Shown here: positions 19,338-27,902 of the stretch, piece by piece
Layout of the letters: each line of letters starts with the position of its first letter
Position numbering within the stretch: the first letter of the stretch is position 1
Program-made: the position numbers and the translations under genes
The notes under the pieces: model-generated
Databases searched by the model: none
The model's input: the letters and a program-made list of their open reading frames with translations, nothing else
Told to the model about the DNA's origin: nothing
DNA from: Streptomyces sp. NRRL S-37
Lineage (GTDB): Bacteria; Actinomycetota; Actinomycetes; Streptomycetales; Streptomycetaceae
Reading direction: 5' to 3'
Assembly (NCBI RefSeq): GCF_000721605.1
Contig: NZ_JOIZ01000001.1
Coordinates: 62,001 to 126,000, forward strand
DNA: 64,000 nt

Positions 19338-21956
19338 TCACGACCCCGGGAGGGGCCGAGTCATGGGGCCGCCCCGCGTGTGCGGCGGCGGAAGGAACGG
19401 CAGCCCGGCGGACGGGGCGCCGTGGACGGAGGCGACGGCCAGCAGGCACCCCGCCGTACCGGTGGACAGGTCCATGGACAGACGCATCATCTGCTCACCG
19501 GGGAAGGCGAGCCGGCCGTGGTAGGACATGGCGTGCCAGGACAGCGCGTCGAGCTGGCGCCGGACGGCCTCCGGACCGGTGCCGGGCACTTCGGCCGTCG
19601 TGCGGCCGAGGTACAGCACCATCCCGGCCACCCCCCGGTACAGGCCCGGCTGGGCGTAGAACATGGCCTGCGCCGCGGCCACGATCTCGCCTCTCGCCCG
19701 CGCGAACTCCTCGTCCTCCCGGTGCGCCAGGTAGTCATCGAGCACCATGCCGATGCCCACGCTGCCCGCGCCCAGGTAGGGCATGGTGCGCCAGCCCTCG
19801 TCCACCTGCAGGGCGCCGCCCGCGCCGCGGACGCAGCGGGCGAGGTCCCGGCGCAGCGCGTCCCGCGCGAGGTCGAGCAGGGCGGGGTCCCGGTCGCGTT
19901 CGTACAGCCGCAGGAAGAGCAGGGCGCGTCCCGCGGCCCCGTACAGCAGTCCCGCGCGGCCCCGGCCGGTGCTCCCGTCCCCGGCCGGCCCGCCCCGGGC
20001 GGTCAGCTCGGCGCAGCGCCGGGCCGCCGCGTGCAGGGCGGTCTCCCCGGTGGCCGCGGCCAGCGCGTCCAGGGCCAGGCCCAGTCCGGCGGTGCCGCTG
20101 TGCAGGTCCGGGGCCAGGTGGTCGAAGGGCTGGTCGAGGAGGAGTCCGGCGAGGTCGAGGGCGCGGTCGCGGTGGCCGAGGTACTCCAGCGTCCAGGCGA
20201 GGCCGGCGAGCCCGTCGTGGAAGCCGGGCGGCATGCCCGACGGCAGCCGCTCGGTCCGCTCCAGCAGCCACTGCTCCCCGTCCTCGTCCCTGCCCGCCCC
20301 GCTCTCGGCCAGGGCGTACAGCACTCCCGCCGCGCCGTGGCCGAAGGCCAGTCCGCCGCCGGCAGTGGCGAACTGCGCGATGTCGCCGGGGAAGAGGCGG
20401 TCGGTACGGGACGGTGTCGCCGACGCGCGGATGGCGGCGGCCATCGAGTCCCGGCTGCGGGGCCAGTCGTCCGGCCGGACCGGCACCACCGGCCCGTCCG
20501 TCCGGCGCGCCGGCCGGGCGCCGGTGGGGGTGGTGGCGGCGCCCGTGATCTCGTCGACCGCCGCGTCCAGGAAGGCCCGGTCCACCGGGAACCGCTCCGC
20601 CACCACCTCGGCGAGATGGGCCGCCTTGCCCCGGTCCAGCGCCAGCAGGCTGGTGAGCGGGAGGAACAGCGCGAGCCGCAGACAAGCCAGCGCGTACCGG
20701 TCCACCGCGACACCCCGCCGGTCGGACGGCGCCACGAACCCCGGGTTGGCGACGGTCTGCCGGCCGGCTTCACCGACCCGGTGCGCCGCCTCGAAGTCCA
20801 GCAGGACGACGCCGCCGTCCTCGCGGAGCATGATGTTGAACAGGTGCAGGTCGTTGAAGACCACGCCCCGGGCGTGGACGTCCTCGACGGCGCGTTCCAC
20901 CCGCGCGTGGACGTCGAGGGCCCAGGCCGTGTACTCGGCCAGCCGCTCCTTGCCGGGGTCGGCCTCGATGAGCGGGTGGCGGCGGGCGAAGAAGGTGTTG
21001 AGCGGCTTGCCGTCGATGTACTCCAGCACCAGGAAGTGGTGCTCCCCGACCGTCAGGTGGTCGAGCACCTCGGGTGTGCAGTCGAGGCCGGACAGCCGCT
21101 CCAGCGCCCGGCGTTCGCGGTGCAGCCGGGTCACGGCGTCCGCGCCGTCGGCCGCCAGACCGGCGTGCGGCCGGGCCTCCTTGAGGACGACCCGCTCCCC
21201 GGTGCGGGAGTCGCGGGCGAGGTAGACACCGCCGCCGTTGGAGAAGTGCAGCGCCGACTCGACGGTGTAGGGCAGGCCGCCCACGGTCAGCGCGTCCCGG
21301 GCCTTCAGGTGCGGGCGCAGGAAGGCCGGTGGATCGACCCAGTCCGGCACCCGGAAGACGGGGCCGCGCAGGTCGGGCACCAGCACGCCGTCGGGCCCTG
21401 TCACGGCCGGCCGCAGCTCCCCTTGCGCGTCATGGCAGTCGCGCCGGGTGAAACCGCCGTACCGGACGTGCACGGGTCCTTCGCCGAGCCGCAGATCGCT
21501 CAGGATGTACGGTCCGGGTTCGCCCGCCAGCAGCTCCGACAGCTCGCCCGCGAGCCGTTCGAACCGCGTCTCGTCCGCCGGGTACACGGTGATGAACTTG
21601 CCGCTGCCCGCCCGGTCCGCGTACTTGGCGTTGCGCTGGTGCAGCAGATAGCGGCTGGGGACGAACTTGAAGGCCGTGCCGCCGGCGACGCAGTGCCGCC
21701 ACACGCGCTCGAGCACGGACTCGGCGTTGTCGAGACAGGCGGAGACGTGGATCTTCCACCCCTGGTCGGGCAGTTCGGCGCCGGCCGGACGCAGGGCGAG
21801 CCAGTCCCCGCTCTCGTTGCTCTGCCATCCGGGCGGTACGGGCCACGAGGCCGCGGCGTACCGGGAGCGCCCGGTGCCGGCCGGGGAGACGGTGCGGTGC
21901 GGAGCGTCGTAGAAGTACGGGTCCGCGTCGCAGTACACGGCATAGCCCTTGTTCAC
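19338..21956 (-). CDS. ramC: Class III lanthipeptide synthetase RamC
   Basis: 872 aa. N-terminal phosphoSer/Thr lyase-like region (1-200), then a protein-kinase-like domain with catalytic VFNDLHLFNIML near 365-376 and metal-binding LLDFEA near 386, and a C-terminal LanC-like domain from about 500. The zinc ligands of true LanC cyclases (the CHG motif) are absent, as expected for class III enzymes. It dehydrates and cyclises RamS and is membrane-associated in S. coelicolor. The GTG start at 21956 is fixed by GGGAAGGAG 6 nt upstream and the family start NKGYAVYC. First gene of the ramCSAB operon. Confidence 0.95.
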   Translation of the reverse strand: MNKGYAVYCDADPYFYDAPHRTVSPAGTGRSRYAAASWPVPPGWQSNESGDWLALRPAGAELPDQGWKIHVSACLDNAESVLERVWRHCVAGGTAFKFVPSRYLLHQRNAKYADRAGSGKFITVYPADETRFERLAGELSELLAGEPGPYILSDLRLGEGPVHVRYGGFTRRDCHDAQGELRPAVTGPDGVLVPDLRGPVFRVPDWVDPPAFLRPHLKARDALTVGGLPYTVESALHFSNGGGVYLARDSRTGERVVLKEARPHAGLAADGADAVTRLHRERRALERLSGLDCTPEVLDHLTVGEHHFLVLEYIDGKPLNTFFARRHPLIEADPGKERLAEYTAWALDVHARVERAVEDVHARGVVFNDLHLFNIMLREDGGVVLLDFEAAHRVGEAGRQTVANPGFVAPSDRRGVAVDRYALACLRLALFLPLTSLLALDRGKAAHLAEVVAERFPVDRAFLDAAVDEITGAATTPTGARPARRTDGPVVPVRPDDWPRSRDSMAAAIRASATPSRTDRLFPGDIAQFATAGGGLAFGHGAAGVLYALAESGAGRDEDGEQWLLERTERLPSGMPPGFHDGLAGLAWTLEYLGHRDRALDLAGLLLDQPFDHLAPDLHSGTAGLGLALDALAAATGETALHAAARRCAELTARGGPAGDGSTGRGRAGLLYGAAGRALLFLRLYERDRDPALLDLARDALRRDLARCVRGAGGALQVDEGWRTMPYLGAGSVGIGMVLDDYLAHREDEEFARARGEIVAAAQAMFYAQPGLYRGVAGMVLYLGRTTAEVPGTGPEAVRRQLDALSWHAMSYHGRLAFPGEQMMRLSMDLSTGTAGCLLAVASVHGAPSAGLPFLPPPHTRGGPMTRPLPGS

Positions 21957-21991
21957 GCCGGCTCCTTCCCGCCGATCGCTGACGGGCATGA

Positions 21992-22033
21992 CGCTGTCAC
22001 GCGGCGTACCGCCTCGCACAGTCACCGCTGTCA
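21992..22033. promoter_or_regulatory. Direct repeat upstream of ramC, candidate RamR site
   Basis: CGCTGTCA occurs at 21992-21999 and 22026-22033, 34 bp apart (about three helical turns), within 80 bp upstream of the ramC start. RamR is known to bind direct repeats upstream of ramC, but I cannot confirm the consensus here. Suggestive only. Confidence 0.35.
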
Positions 22034-22154
22034 TCACTCCGGCGTGCGGAACGCACGGGTAACTTCGGGGAGGCCGGGCAGGACGGGTCCTGTGACGGCA
22101 CCGCCGTACTGGTGACGTCCCGGGGCCCGGTCACCGCCCCGGAGCCGTCGGCGA

Positions 22155-23327
22155 TCACGTGGGGCGTCGTGGGCTCCCGGCGCCGGCGAAGGGAACCTGG
22201 GCGGTCGGCCCCACATCCGCCCCCGTGCGGAAGGGGTGGGTCCACAAGCCCTGTGCCGCGAGTTTCGGCAGGACGCCCTCGCCGAACCAGTACGCCTCCT
22301 CCAGGTGCGGGTAGCCGGAGAGCACGAACTCCTCGATGCCCAGGGCCGCGTACTCTCTGATCCGCTCGGCGACCTCCTCGTGGCTGCCGACCAGCGCTGT
22401 GCCCGCGCCGCCCCGGACCAGCCCGATGCCGGCCCACAGGTTCGGGTGGATCTCCAGGGCGTCCCGGCTGCCACCGTGCAGGGCGAGCATGCGCCGCTGC
22501 CCCTCGGACTCGCTGCGGGCCAGGCCCGCCTGGACCGCCTTGACGGCCTCGGGGTCGAAGCCGTCCACGAGCCGGTTCGCCTCCGCCCAGGCCTGCTCGG
22601 ACGTGTCGCGCGTGATGACATGCAGCCGGATGCCGAACCGGACGGTGCGTCCCTGCTCTGCCGCCAGCCTCCGGATCCAGGCGATCTTCTCGGCGACTGC
22701 GGCGGGCGGCTCGCCCCAGGTGAGGTAGACGTCCGCATGACGGGCGGCGATCTCGCCGGCGATCGGTGAGGAGCCGCCGAAGTACACCTCCGGGACCGGG
22801 TCGGGTACGCGGGCCAGCGCGGCGTCCTCGACCTGGAGGTGCTCGCCGGCCAGATCGACGGTCCTGCCCTCCCACAACCCCCGGACGATCCGGAGGAATT
22901 CGCCGGTGCGGCGGTACCGGTCGTCCTTGTCGAGGAAGTCGCCGTAGGCGCGCTGTTCGTGGCTCTCGCCGCCGGTGACGACGTTGAGCAGCAGCCGTCC
23001 GCCGGTCTGCCGCTGGAAGGTGGACGCCATCTGCGCGGCGAGCGTGGGTGAGACGAAGCCGGGCCGGAAGGCGACCAGGAACTTCAGTCGCTCGGTGTTC
23101 TGGCTGACCATCGCGGTGGTGAGCCACGCGTCCTCGCACCAGGCACCGGTGGGGGTGAGCGCGCCGACGAAACCGAGGTCCTCGGCGGCGCGGGCGATCT
23201 GGCTCAGGTAGGCGACAGACGGCGGCCGGTCGCGGCCGGACTCGGTGGCGGGGGTGCCGTGGCCGCCGCCGACGACGTGGCGGCTGTCGCCGTTGGTGGG
23301 CAGGAACCAGTGGAAGGTGAGGGACAC
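22155..23327 (-). CDS. ssuD: FMNH2-dependent alkanesulfonate monooxygenase (SsuD/MsuD)
   Basis: 390 aa luciferase-like flavin monooxygenase. It releases sulfite and an aldehyde from an alkanesulfonate using FMNH2 and oxygen. Family blocks are clear: FHWFLPTNGDSRHVVGG at the start, RLLLNVVTGGESHEQRAYGD, and VYFGGSSPIAGEIAA. GTG 23327 starts the conserved N-terminus. Last gene of the sfnG operon, 30 bp after sfnB, with its FMN reductase (ssuE) two genes upstream. In the dimethyl sulfone pathway the equivalent enzyme is MsuD (methanesulfonate). Sequence alone does not separate SsuD from MsuD. It may be controlled by leader peptide A. Confidence 0.92.
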   Translation of the reverse strand: MSLTFHWFLPTNGDSRHVVGGGHGTPATESGRDRPPSVAYLSQIARAAEDLGFVGALTPTGAWCEDAWLTTAMVSQNTERLKFLVAFRPGFVSPTLAAQMASTFQRQTGGRLLLNVVTGGESHEQRAYGDFLDKDDRYRRTGEFLRIVRGLWEGRTVDLAGEHLQVEDAALARVPDPVPEVYFGGSSPIAGEIAARHADVYLTWGEPPAAVAEKIAWIRRLAAEQGRTVRFGIRLHVITRDTSEQAWAEANRLVDGFDPEAVKAVQAGLARSESEGQRRMLALHGGSRDALEIHPNLWAGIGLVRGGAGTALVGSHEEVAERIREYAALGIEEFVLSGYPHLEEAYWFGEGVLPKLAAQGLWTHPFRTGADVGPTAQVPFAGAGSPRRPT

Positions 23328-23357
23328 GTGGGGGTCTCCGTTCGAGGGGGCGCCGGT

Positions 23358-24545
23358 CTACAGCAGTCCGTGCCGGGGCGGCCGGGTGCCGTTCAGGACG
23401 TAGCGGCCGATGTGCTGGACCTTCCAGCGGACCGGATCGTGCAGGGTGTGCGTGCGGGCGTCACGCCAGTGGCGGTGCAGGCCCAGGGAGTCGAGGGCGG
23501 CGCGGGTGCCGGCGACCTCGAAGAGAGCGCTGCCGACCTCCACGGCGGCCTCCGCCGCGGTCACCTTGGCCGCGGCGACCGCGATCGACGCCTCGGCGGC
23601 GGAGTCGTCGGTCAGGTCGTCCCGGGCGGCGTCGACCGTCCGGGCGGCCTCGCGCAGCAGTGCCTGCGCCGCCCTGACCCTGAGGCCGAGCTCGCCGAAC
23701 CGCTGGACGAGCAGCGGGTCCTCCGCGGCCGTCTCGAACCCGCTCTCGAACCACGGCCGGCTCTTCGTGCGGACGAAGTCCACGGCCTCCGCGAGCGCGC
23801 CGGAGGCGATGCCCGCGTCGATGGCGGCGTGCAGCAACTGGGCGACGGCCCCGTGGAGCTGGGGGCCCCGGAAGGTGAGGTGGTGCGGCACGACCCGGTC
23901 GGCGGGGACGGGCACCGACTCCAGGCGGACGGTTCCACTGGCGGTGGTGCGCTGTCCCATGCCGTCCCAGTCGTCCACGACCGTGAGGCCGGGCGCGTCG
24001 TGCGGTACGTACGCCACGTGCAGGGTGTCGTCGTCGGCGCGGGCGAGGACGGGGATCCAGTGGGCGAACAGCGCGCCCGTGCAGTAGTGCTTCACGCCGT
24101 CGAGGACGTACGACCCGTCCGGGCGCCGGGCGAGCCTGGTACGGATGTCCTGCACGTGCTTGGTGCCCGCCTCGGACTGGGCGTTGCCGAATCGCTTGCC
24201 GCGCAGCACCTCACCGAAGAAGAACTCCTGCTGCTCGTGCGTCCCCTGCCGGCGCAGCACGTTGACGTAGACGAAGTGGCTCTGCGGGATCTGGGCGAGG
24301 CTGGCGTCGGCGGCGGCCAGCAGCCGGAAGACCTCGGCGAGCGTCTCCGCACGGACGTCCGCGCCGCCGAACTCGGCCGGGACACTCACGGCCAGCAGCC
24401 CGGAGGCGGAGAGCCGTTCCAGCTCCGCGTGCGGCAGCCGGCGTACCGCGTCCCGCTCCGCGGCGTCCTTGCGGAAGTCCGCGGCCAGGCCGGCGGCGAC
24501 GGCGAGGGCCTCGCCGTCGCCGCCGATCACGACCGGGGCGCTCAT
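23358..24545 (-). CDS. SfnB-family sulfur acquisition oxidoreductase
   Basis: 395 aa, acyl-CoA dehydrogenase fold. Matches the SfnB group: VPAEFGGADVRAETLAEV, an IPQSHFVYVNVLRRQG block, EFFFGEVLRG and GNAQSEAGTKHVQD, ending in HWRDARTHTLHDPVRWK. SfnB enzymes bind flavin and accompany sulfone and sulfonate use, probably as FMNH2-dependent monooxygenases; their substrate is not settled. Its ATG overlaps the ssuE stop (ATGA), so the two are coupled. Cytoplasmic. Confidence 0.85.
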   Translation of the reverse strand: MSAPVVIGGDGEALAVAAGLAADFRKDAAERDAVRRLPHAELERLSASGLLAVSVPAEFGGADVRAETLAEVFRLLAAADASLAQIPQSHFVYVNVLRRQGTHEQQEFFFGEVLRGKRFGNAQSEAGTKHVQDIRTRLARRPDGSYVLDGVKHYCTGALFAHWIPVLARADDDTLHVAYVPHDAPGLTVVDDWDGMGQRTTASGTVRLESVPVPADRVVPHHLTFRGPQLHGAVAQLLHAAIDAGIASGALAEAVDFVRTKSRPWFESGFETAAEDPLLVQRFGELGLRVRAAQALLREAARTVDAARDDLTDDSAAEASIAVAAAKVTAAEAAVEVGSALFEVAGTRAALDSLGLHRHWRDARTHTLHDPVRWKVQHIGRYVLNGTRPPRHGLL

Positions 24546-25099
24546 CCGGTGGCCGCCAGCAGTGCCGTACGGCCGCCCAGCGCGAGCGAGAACTGGTCCG
24601 TGACCTGGGCCAGCGCCTCGGCCGAGCCCGGCGCGACGATCAGCGAGCCGTCGTCGCCCACGGTGAGGTCCTTGTCGAGGGTGAACCATCCCGGCACGAT
24701 GTGCGCGGCACCCATGGAACTCAGCACGGGGCGCAGGGCGTAGTCGATGGCCAGGACGTGGGCGGTGGAGCCGCCCGTGGCCAGCGGCAGCACCGTCTTG
24801 CCGGCCAGCGCGTACTGCGGGAGCAGGTCCAGCAGGGACTTCAGCAGCCCGGAGTAGGCGGCCTTGTAGACAGGGGTACCGACCACGAGCCCGTCGGCCC
24901 GCTCGACCAGGGCGGTGACCCGGATGATCTCCGGGTGCCGGAAGTCCGCCCCGAGCAGGGCCTCGGCGGGCAGGGTCCGGACGTCGAACGGGATCACCTC
25001 GTGCCCCTGCGCGGTGAGCCGGTCGTCCAGGTGGCGCAGCAGCCGGGCGGTGCGGGAGGTGGCGGACGGACTGCCGGAGAGGGAGAGAACGGTGGCCAT
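24542..25099 (-). CDS. ssuE: NADPH-dependent FMN reductase (SsuE/MsuE)
   Basis: 185 aa flavodoxin-like reductase. The FMN-binding LSLSGSPSATSRTARLL is at the N-terminus and the GTPVYKAAYSGLLKSLLDLLP motif is near residues 78-98. It supplies free FMNH2 to the monooxygenases around it (SsuD/MsuD, SfnG, MsuC-like). It starts 11 bp after the MsuC-like gene and overlaps sfnB by 4 bp. ATG 25099 is preceded by AGGTCCTCCC, a modest ribosome site. Confidence 0.9.
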   Translation of the reverse strand: MATVLSLSGSPSATSRTARLLRHLDDRLTAQGHEVIPFDVRTLPAEALLGADFRHPEIIRVTALVERADGLVVGTPVYKAAYSGLLKSLLDLLPQYALAGKTVLPLATGGSTAHVLAIDYALRPVLSSMGAAHIVPGWFTLDKDLTVGDDGSLIVAPGSAEALAQVTDQFSLALGGRTALLAATG

Positions 25100-25110
25100 G
25101 GGAGGACCTT

Positions 25111-26328
25111 TCAGGAGTACCAGGTGGGCTGCGGCAGTTCGCCGGTGAGGACGTGGCGGCCGACCTCGCGGCGCTTGTAGGCGACCGGGTCGTGGAGCGA
25201 GTGGGTGCGGACGTTGCGCCAGAAGCGGTCGAGGCCCTCCGCGGAGGCGGTGGCACGCGCGCCGGTCACCTCGAAGATGCGATGGGTGACGTCCAGGGCC
25301 ACGTCGGTGGCGCGGGCCTTCACCGCGGCCACCCGGACCTCGAACTCGCCCCGGGCCTGTTCGGTGACCGCGTCCGGGTCGTCGTGCAGCCTCTGGCCCT
25401 CGGCGGCCACGGCGTCGGCCAGGGCCTCGACGGCCCACAGCTTGGCGGTGAGGTCGCCGTAGATGTCGATGACGTACGGCTCGTCGACGGCGTGCTCGTG
25501 GCCGCCGTGCAGCCAGGGCCGTGACTTGGTCCGGGTGTAGGTGGCGGCGGTCTCCAGCGCGCCGGCGGCGATGCCGAGGTAGAAGTTGACGAAGACGAGC
25601 TGGATGGTGGGCACGTTGAGGGTGTTGTAGACACGCGGCTGGAACCGCTTGTCGACGTAGCCCGCCGCGGCCGACCAGGGGACGCGTACGGCGTCGAGGG
25701 TGACGCCGCCGCTCTCGGTGAGGCGCTGGCCGATGTTGTCCCAGTCGTCGTGGAAGGTCAGGCCCTCGCTGTCGGACGGGACGATGGCGAAGACGTGGTC
25801 GTCGGTGCCGGCCAGGACGCCTTCCAGCACGGTGACGTCGGAGACCTTGCTGCCGGTGGAGAAGGACTTGCGGCCGGTGAAGGTGAGCGTGTCGCCCTCG
25901 TCCCTCACCACCACGTCCTCGTCGCGCGGGTTGACCGCACCGCCGAAGAACCACTGGTTGCGGGCGGCCTCGGCCTCTACGTGCTCCCACTGCTCGCGGG
26001 TGCCGACCAGCCGGGCGGCCCAGTTCCACAGGTAGTGGTAGCCGAGCAGCTGGCCGATGGAACCGTCCGCCTTGGCGACCTCGCGTACAACACGGTAGGC
26101 CGTGGGCCAGCCCTGGCCCCCGCCCCCGTGCTCGACGGGGCCGAGGAGGGTGACCAGGCCGGACTCCTTCAGCAGCCGGACCTCGGCGTACGGGGTGGCG
26201 GCGGTCTTGTCCCGGGCGGCGGCGTCGGAGGCGAGGACGGCGGCGACCTCGGCGGCGCGGGCGATCCAGCCGGCGGCGCCGGTCGGGGCGGGGGCGGTCT
26301 TCCAGTCGGTCGGTGCGGCGGTGCTCAT
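25111..26328 (-). CDS. MsuC/DszC-like FMNH2-dependent monooxygenase
   Basis: 405 aa, acyl-CoA dehydrogenase fold of the DszC/SoxC/MsuC type. Conserved WPTAYRVVREVAKADGSIGQ, TFTGRKSFSTGSKVSD, FHDDWDNIGQRLTESGG and a C-terminal FWRNVRTHSLHDPVAYK. MsuC oxidises methanesulfinate to methanesulfonate, exactly the step needed between SfnG and SsuD/MsuD in this operon. ATG 26328 is preferred over 26361 because GAAAGAGG sits 7 nt upstream. A paralogue with the same WPTAYxVVREVA block lies at 41751-42980. Confidence 0.85.
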   Translation of the reverse strand: MSTAAPTDWKTAPAPTGAAGWIARAAEVAAVLASDAAARDKTAATPYAEVRLLKESGLVTLLGPVEHGGGGQGWPTAYRVVREVAKADGSIGQLLGYHYLWNWAARLVGTREQWEHVEAEAARNQWFFGGAVNPRDEDVVVRDEGDTLTFTGRKSFSTGSKVSDVTVLEGVLAGTDDHVFAIVPSDSEGLTFHDDWDNIGQRLTESGGVTLDAVRVPWSAAAGYVDKRFQPRVYNTLNVPTIQLVFVNFYLGIAAGALETAATYTRTKSRPWLHGGHEHAVDEPYVIDIYGDLTAKLWAVEALADAVAAEGQRLHDDPDAVTEQARGEFEVRVAAVKARATDVALDVTHRIFEVTGARATASAEGLDRFWRNVRTHSLHDPVAYKRREVGRHVLTGELPQPTWYS

Positions 26329-26367
26329 GGGGATACCTCTTTCACTGTCGGTGCCGGTCACGGGTGG

Positions 26368-27495
26368 TCAGGCGCGGGCGGCGACGGTCTCGGACTCGGG
26401 CTGCCGGGCCTCCAGTTCGCGTACGAGGGGCAGCACCCGCTTGCCGAAGTACTCGACCTCCTCCAGGTAGTGCAGGAAGCCGAGGAGGAAGAGGTCGACG
26501 CCGAGCCGCTTGTAGGCGACGATCCGCTCGGCGATCTGCTCGGGGGTGCCGATCAGACCCGTACGGAAGCCGTCGTTGTACTGGACGAGGTCCTCGAAGT
26601 CCGAGTCCTGCCACATGCCCTTGCCGTCGGCGGTGGACTGCCCGGCCTGCCGGACGGCGTCCCGGAAGCCGTGCACGGCCGGGGTGTCGGCCTTGGCCAC
26701 GATCTCGCGGAGCGTGTCGCGGGCCTCGGCCTCGGTGTCGCGGGCGATGAGGAAGCCGTTGAGGCCGAACTTCGGTGGCGTACGGCCCGCTCGGGCGGCG
26801 GAGGCGCGGACGTCGGCGATCTGCTCGGTGACGCCGTCGAAGTCCTTGCCGTTGCTGAAGTACCAGTCGGAGACGCGGCCCGCCATGGCCCGGGCGGCGG
26901 TGGAGTTGCCGCCCTGGAAGATCTCCGGGTGCGGACGCCCGGCGGTGTTCAGCGGCTTGGGCTTGAGGGAGAAGTCGCGCACCCGGTAGAAGTCACCGGC
27001 GAGTTCGGCGTGGTCCTCGGTCCAGATCGTCCGCAGGGCGGTGATGAACTCCTCCGCGCGCCGGTAGCGTTCGTCGTGCTCCAGCCAGGGCTCGCCGAGG
27101 GCGGTGAACTCGTCCTTGAACCAGCCGCTGACGACGTTGACGGCGAAGCGGCCGCCCGACAGGTGGTCGGCGGTGGCGCCGAGCTTGGCGAGGACGCCCG
27201 GGTGCCAGAGGCCGGGGTGGACCGCGGCGATGACCTTCAGCCGCTCGGTGGCAAGCAGCAGGGCGAGGCTGAAGCTGGTCGACTCGTGCTGGTACTCGGC
27301 ACCGTAACTGGCCATGTAGCGGACCTGGCTGAGGGCGTAGTCGAAGCCGTTGTTCTCGGCGAGGACGGCCAGTTCGCGGTTGTAGTCGTAGCCCCAGTCG
27401 GTGCGCTGCTCGATGGTGCTGGTGACCAGGCCGCCGCTGACGTTCGGCACCCAGTAGGCGAAGCGGGCGGGGTCGGGTCCGGGCGGGACGGGCAT
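26368..27495 (-). CDS. sfnG: Dimethyl sulfone monooxygenase SfnG-like
   Basis: 375 aa luciferase-like FMNH2-dependent monooxygenase. SfnG converts dimethyl sulfone to methanesulfinate and formaldehyde. Family blocks: FAYWVPNVSGGLVTSTIEQR at the start, YMASYGAEYQHESTSFSLAL, FAVNVVSGWFKDEFTALGEP and HPEIFQGGNSTAARAMA. AGGAG lies 6 nt before the ATG. First gene of a five-gene operon, 189 nt downstream of leader peptide A. Confidence 0.88.
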   Translation of the reverse strand: MPVPPGPDPARFAYWVPNVSGGLVTSTIEQRTDWGYDYNRELAVLAENNGFDYALSQVRYMASYGAEYQHESTSFSLALLLATERLKVIAAVHPGLWHPGVLAKLGATADHLSGGRFAVNVVSGWFKDEFTALGEPWLEHDERYRRAEEFITALRTIWTEDHAELAGDFYRVRDFSLKPKPLNTAGRPHPEIFQGGNSTAARAMAGRVSDWYFSNGKDFDGVTEQIADVRASAARAGRTPPKFGLNGFLIARDTEAEARDTLREIVAKADTPAVHGFRDAVRQAGQSTADGKGMWQDSDFEDLVQYNDGFRTGLIGTPEQIAERIVAYKRLGVDLFLLGFLHYLEEVEYFGKRVLPLVRELEARQPESETVAARA

Positions 27496-27661
27496 GAAGG
27501 GCTCCTGACGGGAATGCGCATGCGAAAAGGCGCGTGCGATGGCAGGGAAAGGCGTGGGGTGATCGGGATTCGAGCGTGCGGGGACGCCGTTCCCGGGAAA
27601 GCCGAAATCGCCGCGGAAAGCGGCCGGCTGGGGAATTCACACAGGGAGATCAGCGCGAGTG

Positions 27662-27676
27662 CGAGGGTTTCCCTCG
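27662..27676 (-). promoter_or_regulatory. Small hairpin after leader peptide A, candidate attenuator
   Basis: CGAGGG-TTT-CCCTCG, a perfect 6-bp stem with a 3-nt loop, starting 7 nt after the stop of leader A on the minus-strand transcript. Its position suits control by ribosome stalling on the leader. Confidence 0.5.
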
Positions 27677-27683
27677 GGTGCGC

Positions 27684-27764
27684 TCAGACCCGATGGCGAC
27701 AGCAGGAGCTGGAGACACGCGCAAGGTCGACATGGCGTCGCCGCGTGAGGTCCTGTCGCTTCAT
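27684..27764 (-). CDS. Leader peptide A, Cys-Cys type, upstream of the sfnG operon
   Basis: 26 aa. Begins MKRQDLTRRR, then HVDLARVSSSCCRHRV. It shares with leaders B, C and D an Arg-rich start, a His-[Val/Ile]-Asp-[Leu/Phe] box and a Ser-x-x-Cys ending. Short peptides of this pattern occur upstream of sulfur genes in actinobacteria. Their adjacent Cys codons suggest ribosome stalling when charged tRNA-Cys is low, as reported for polycysteine leaders in mycobacteria. There is no clear ribosome site, and a promoter at 27772-27801 would start transcription at the ATG. Translation itself is inferred. Confidence 0.8.
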   Translation of the reverse strand: MKRQDLTRRRHVDLARVSSSCCRHRV

Positions 27765-27771
27765 GCCTTCG

Positions 27772-27801
27772 ATCAAAGCAGCAGGGAGTCCGGCCGGTCA
27801 A
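27772..27801 (-). promoter_or_regulatory. Candidate leaderless promoter of leader A
   Basis: On the minus strand TTGACC (27796-27801) is followed by an 18-nt spacer and TTTGAT (27772-27777). The -10 box ends 7 nt before the ATG of leader A, so transcription should begin at or near its first codon. The same -10 to ATG distance is seen for leaders B and C. Confidence 0.55.
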
Positions 27802-27902
27802 GAATGCCCGGAGTTGATTCCACATGCTGGGAGCAGGAATTCACGAGGTTGTGACAGGGGTTCCCTTGAACCCGGTCGGCGGTGATGGGCAGCCTCGTTG
27901 TC

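Noticed and set aside
27534..27854. Plus-strand 106-codon frame between sfnG and the LysR gene
   Set aside because: It is antisense to leader A and its promoter and shows no coding character.
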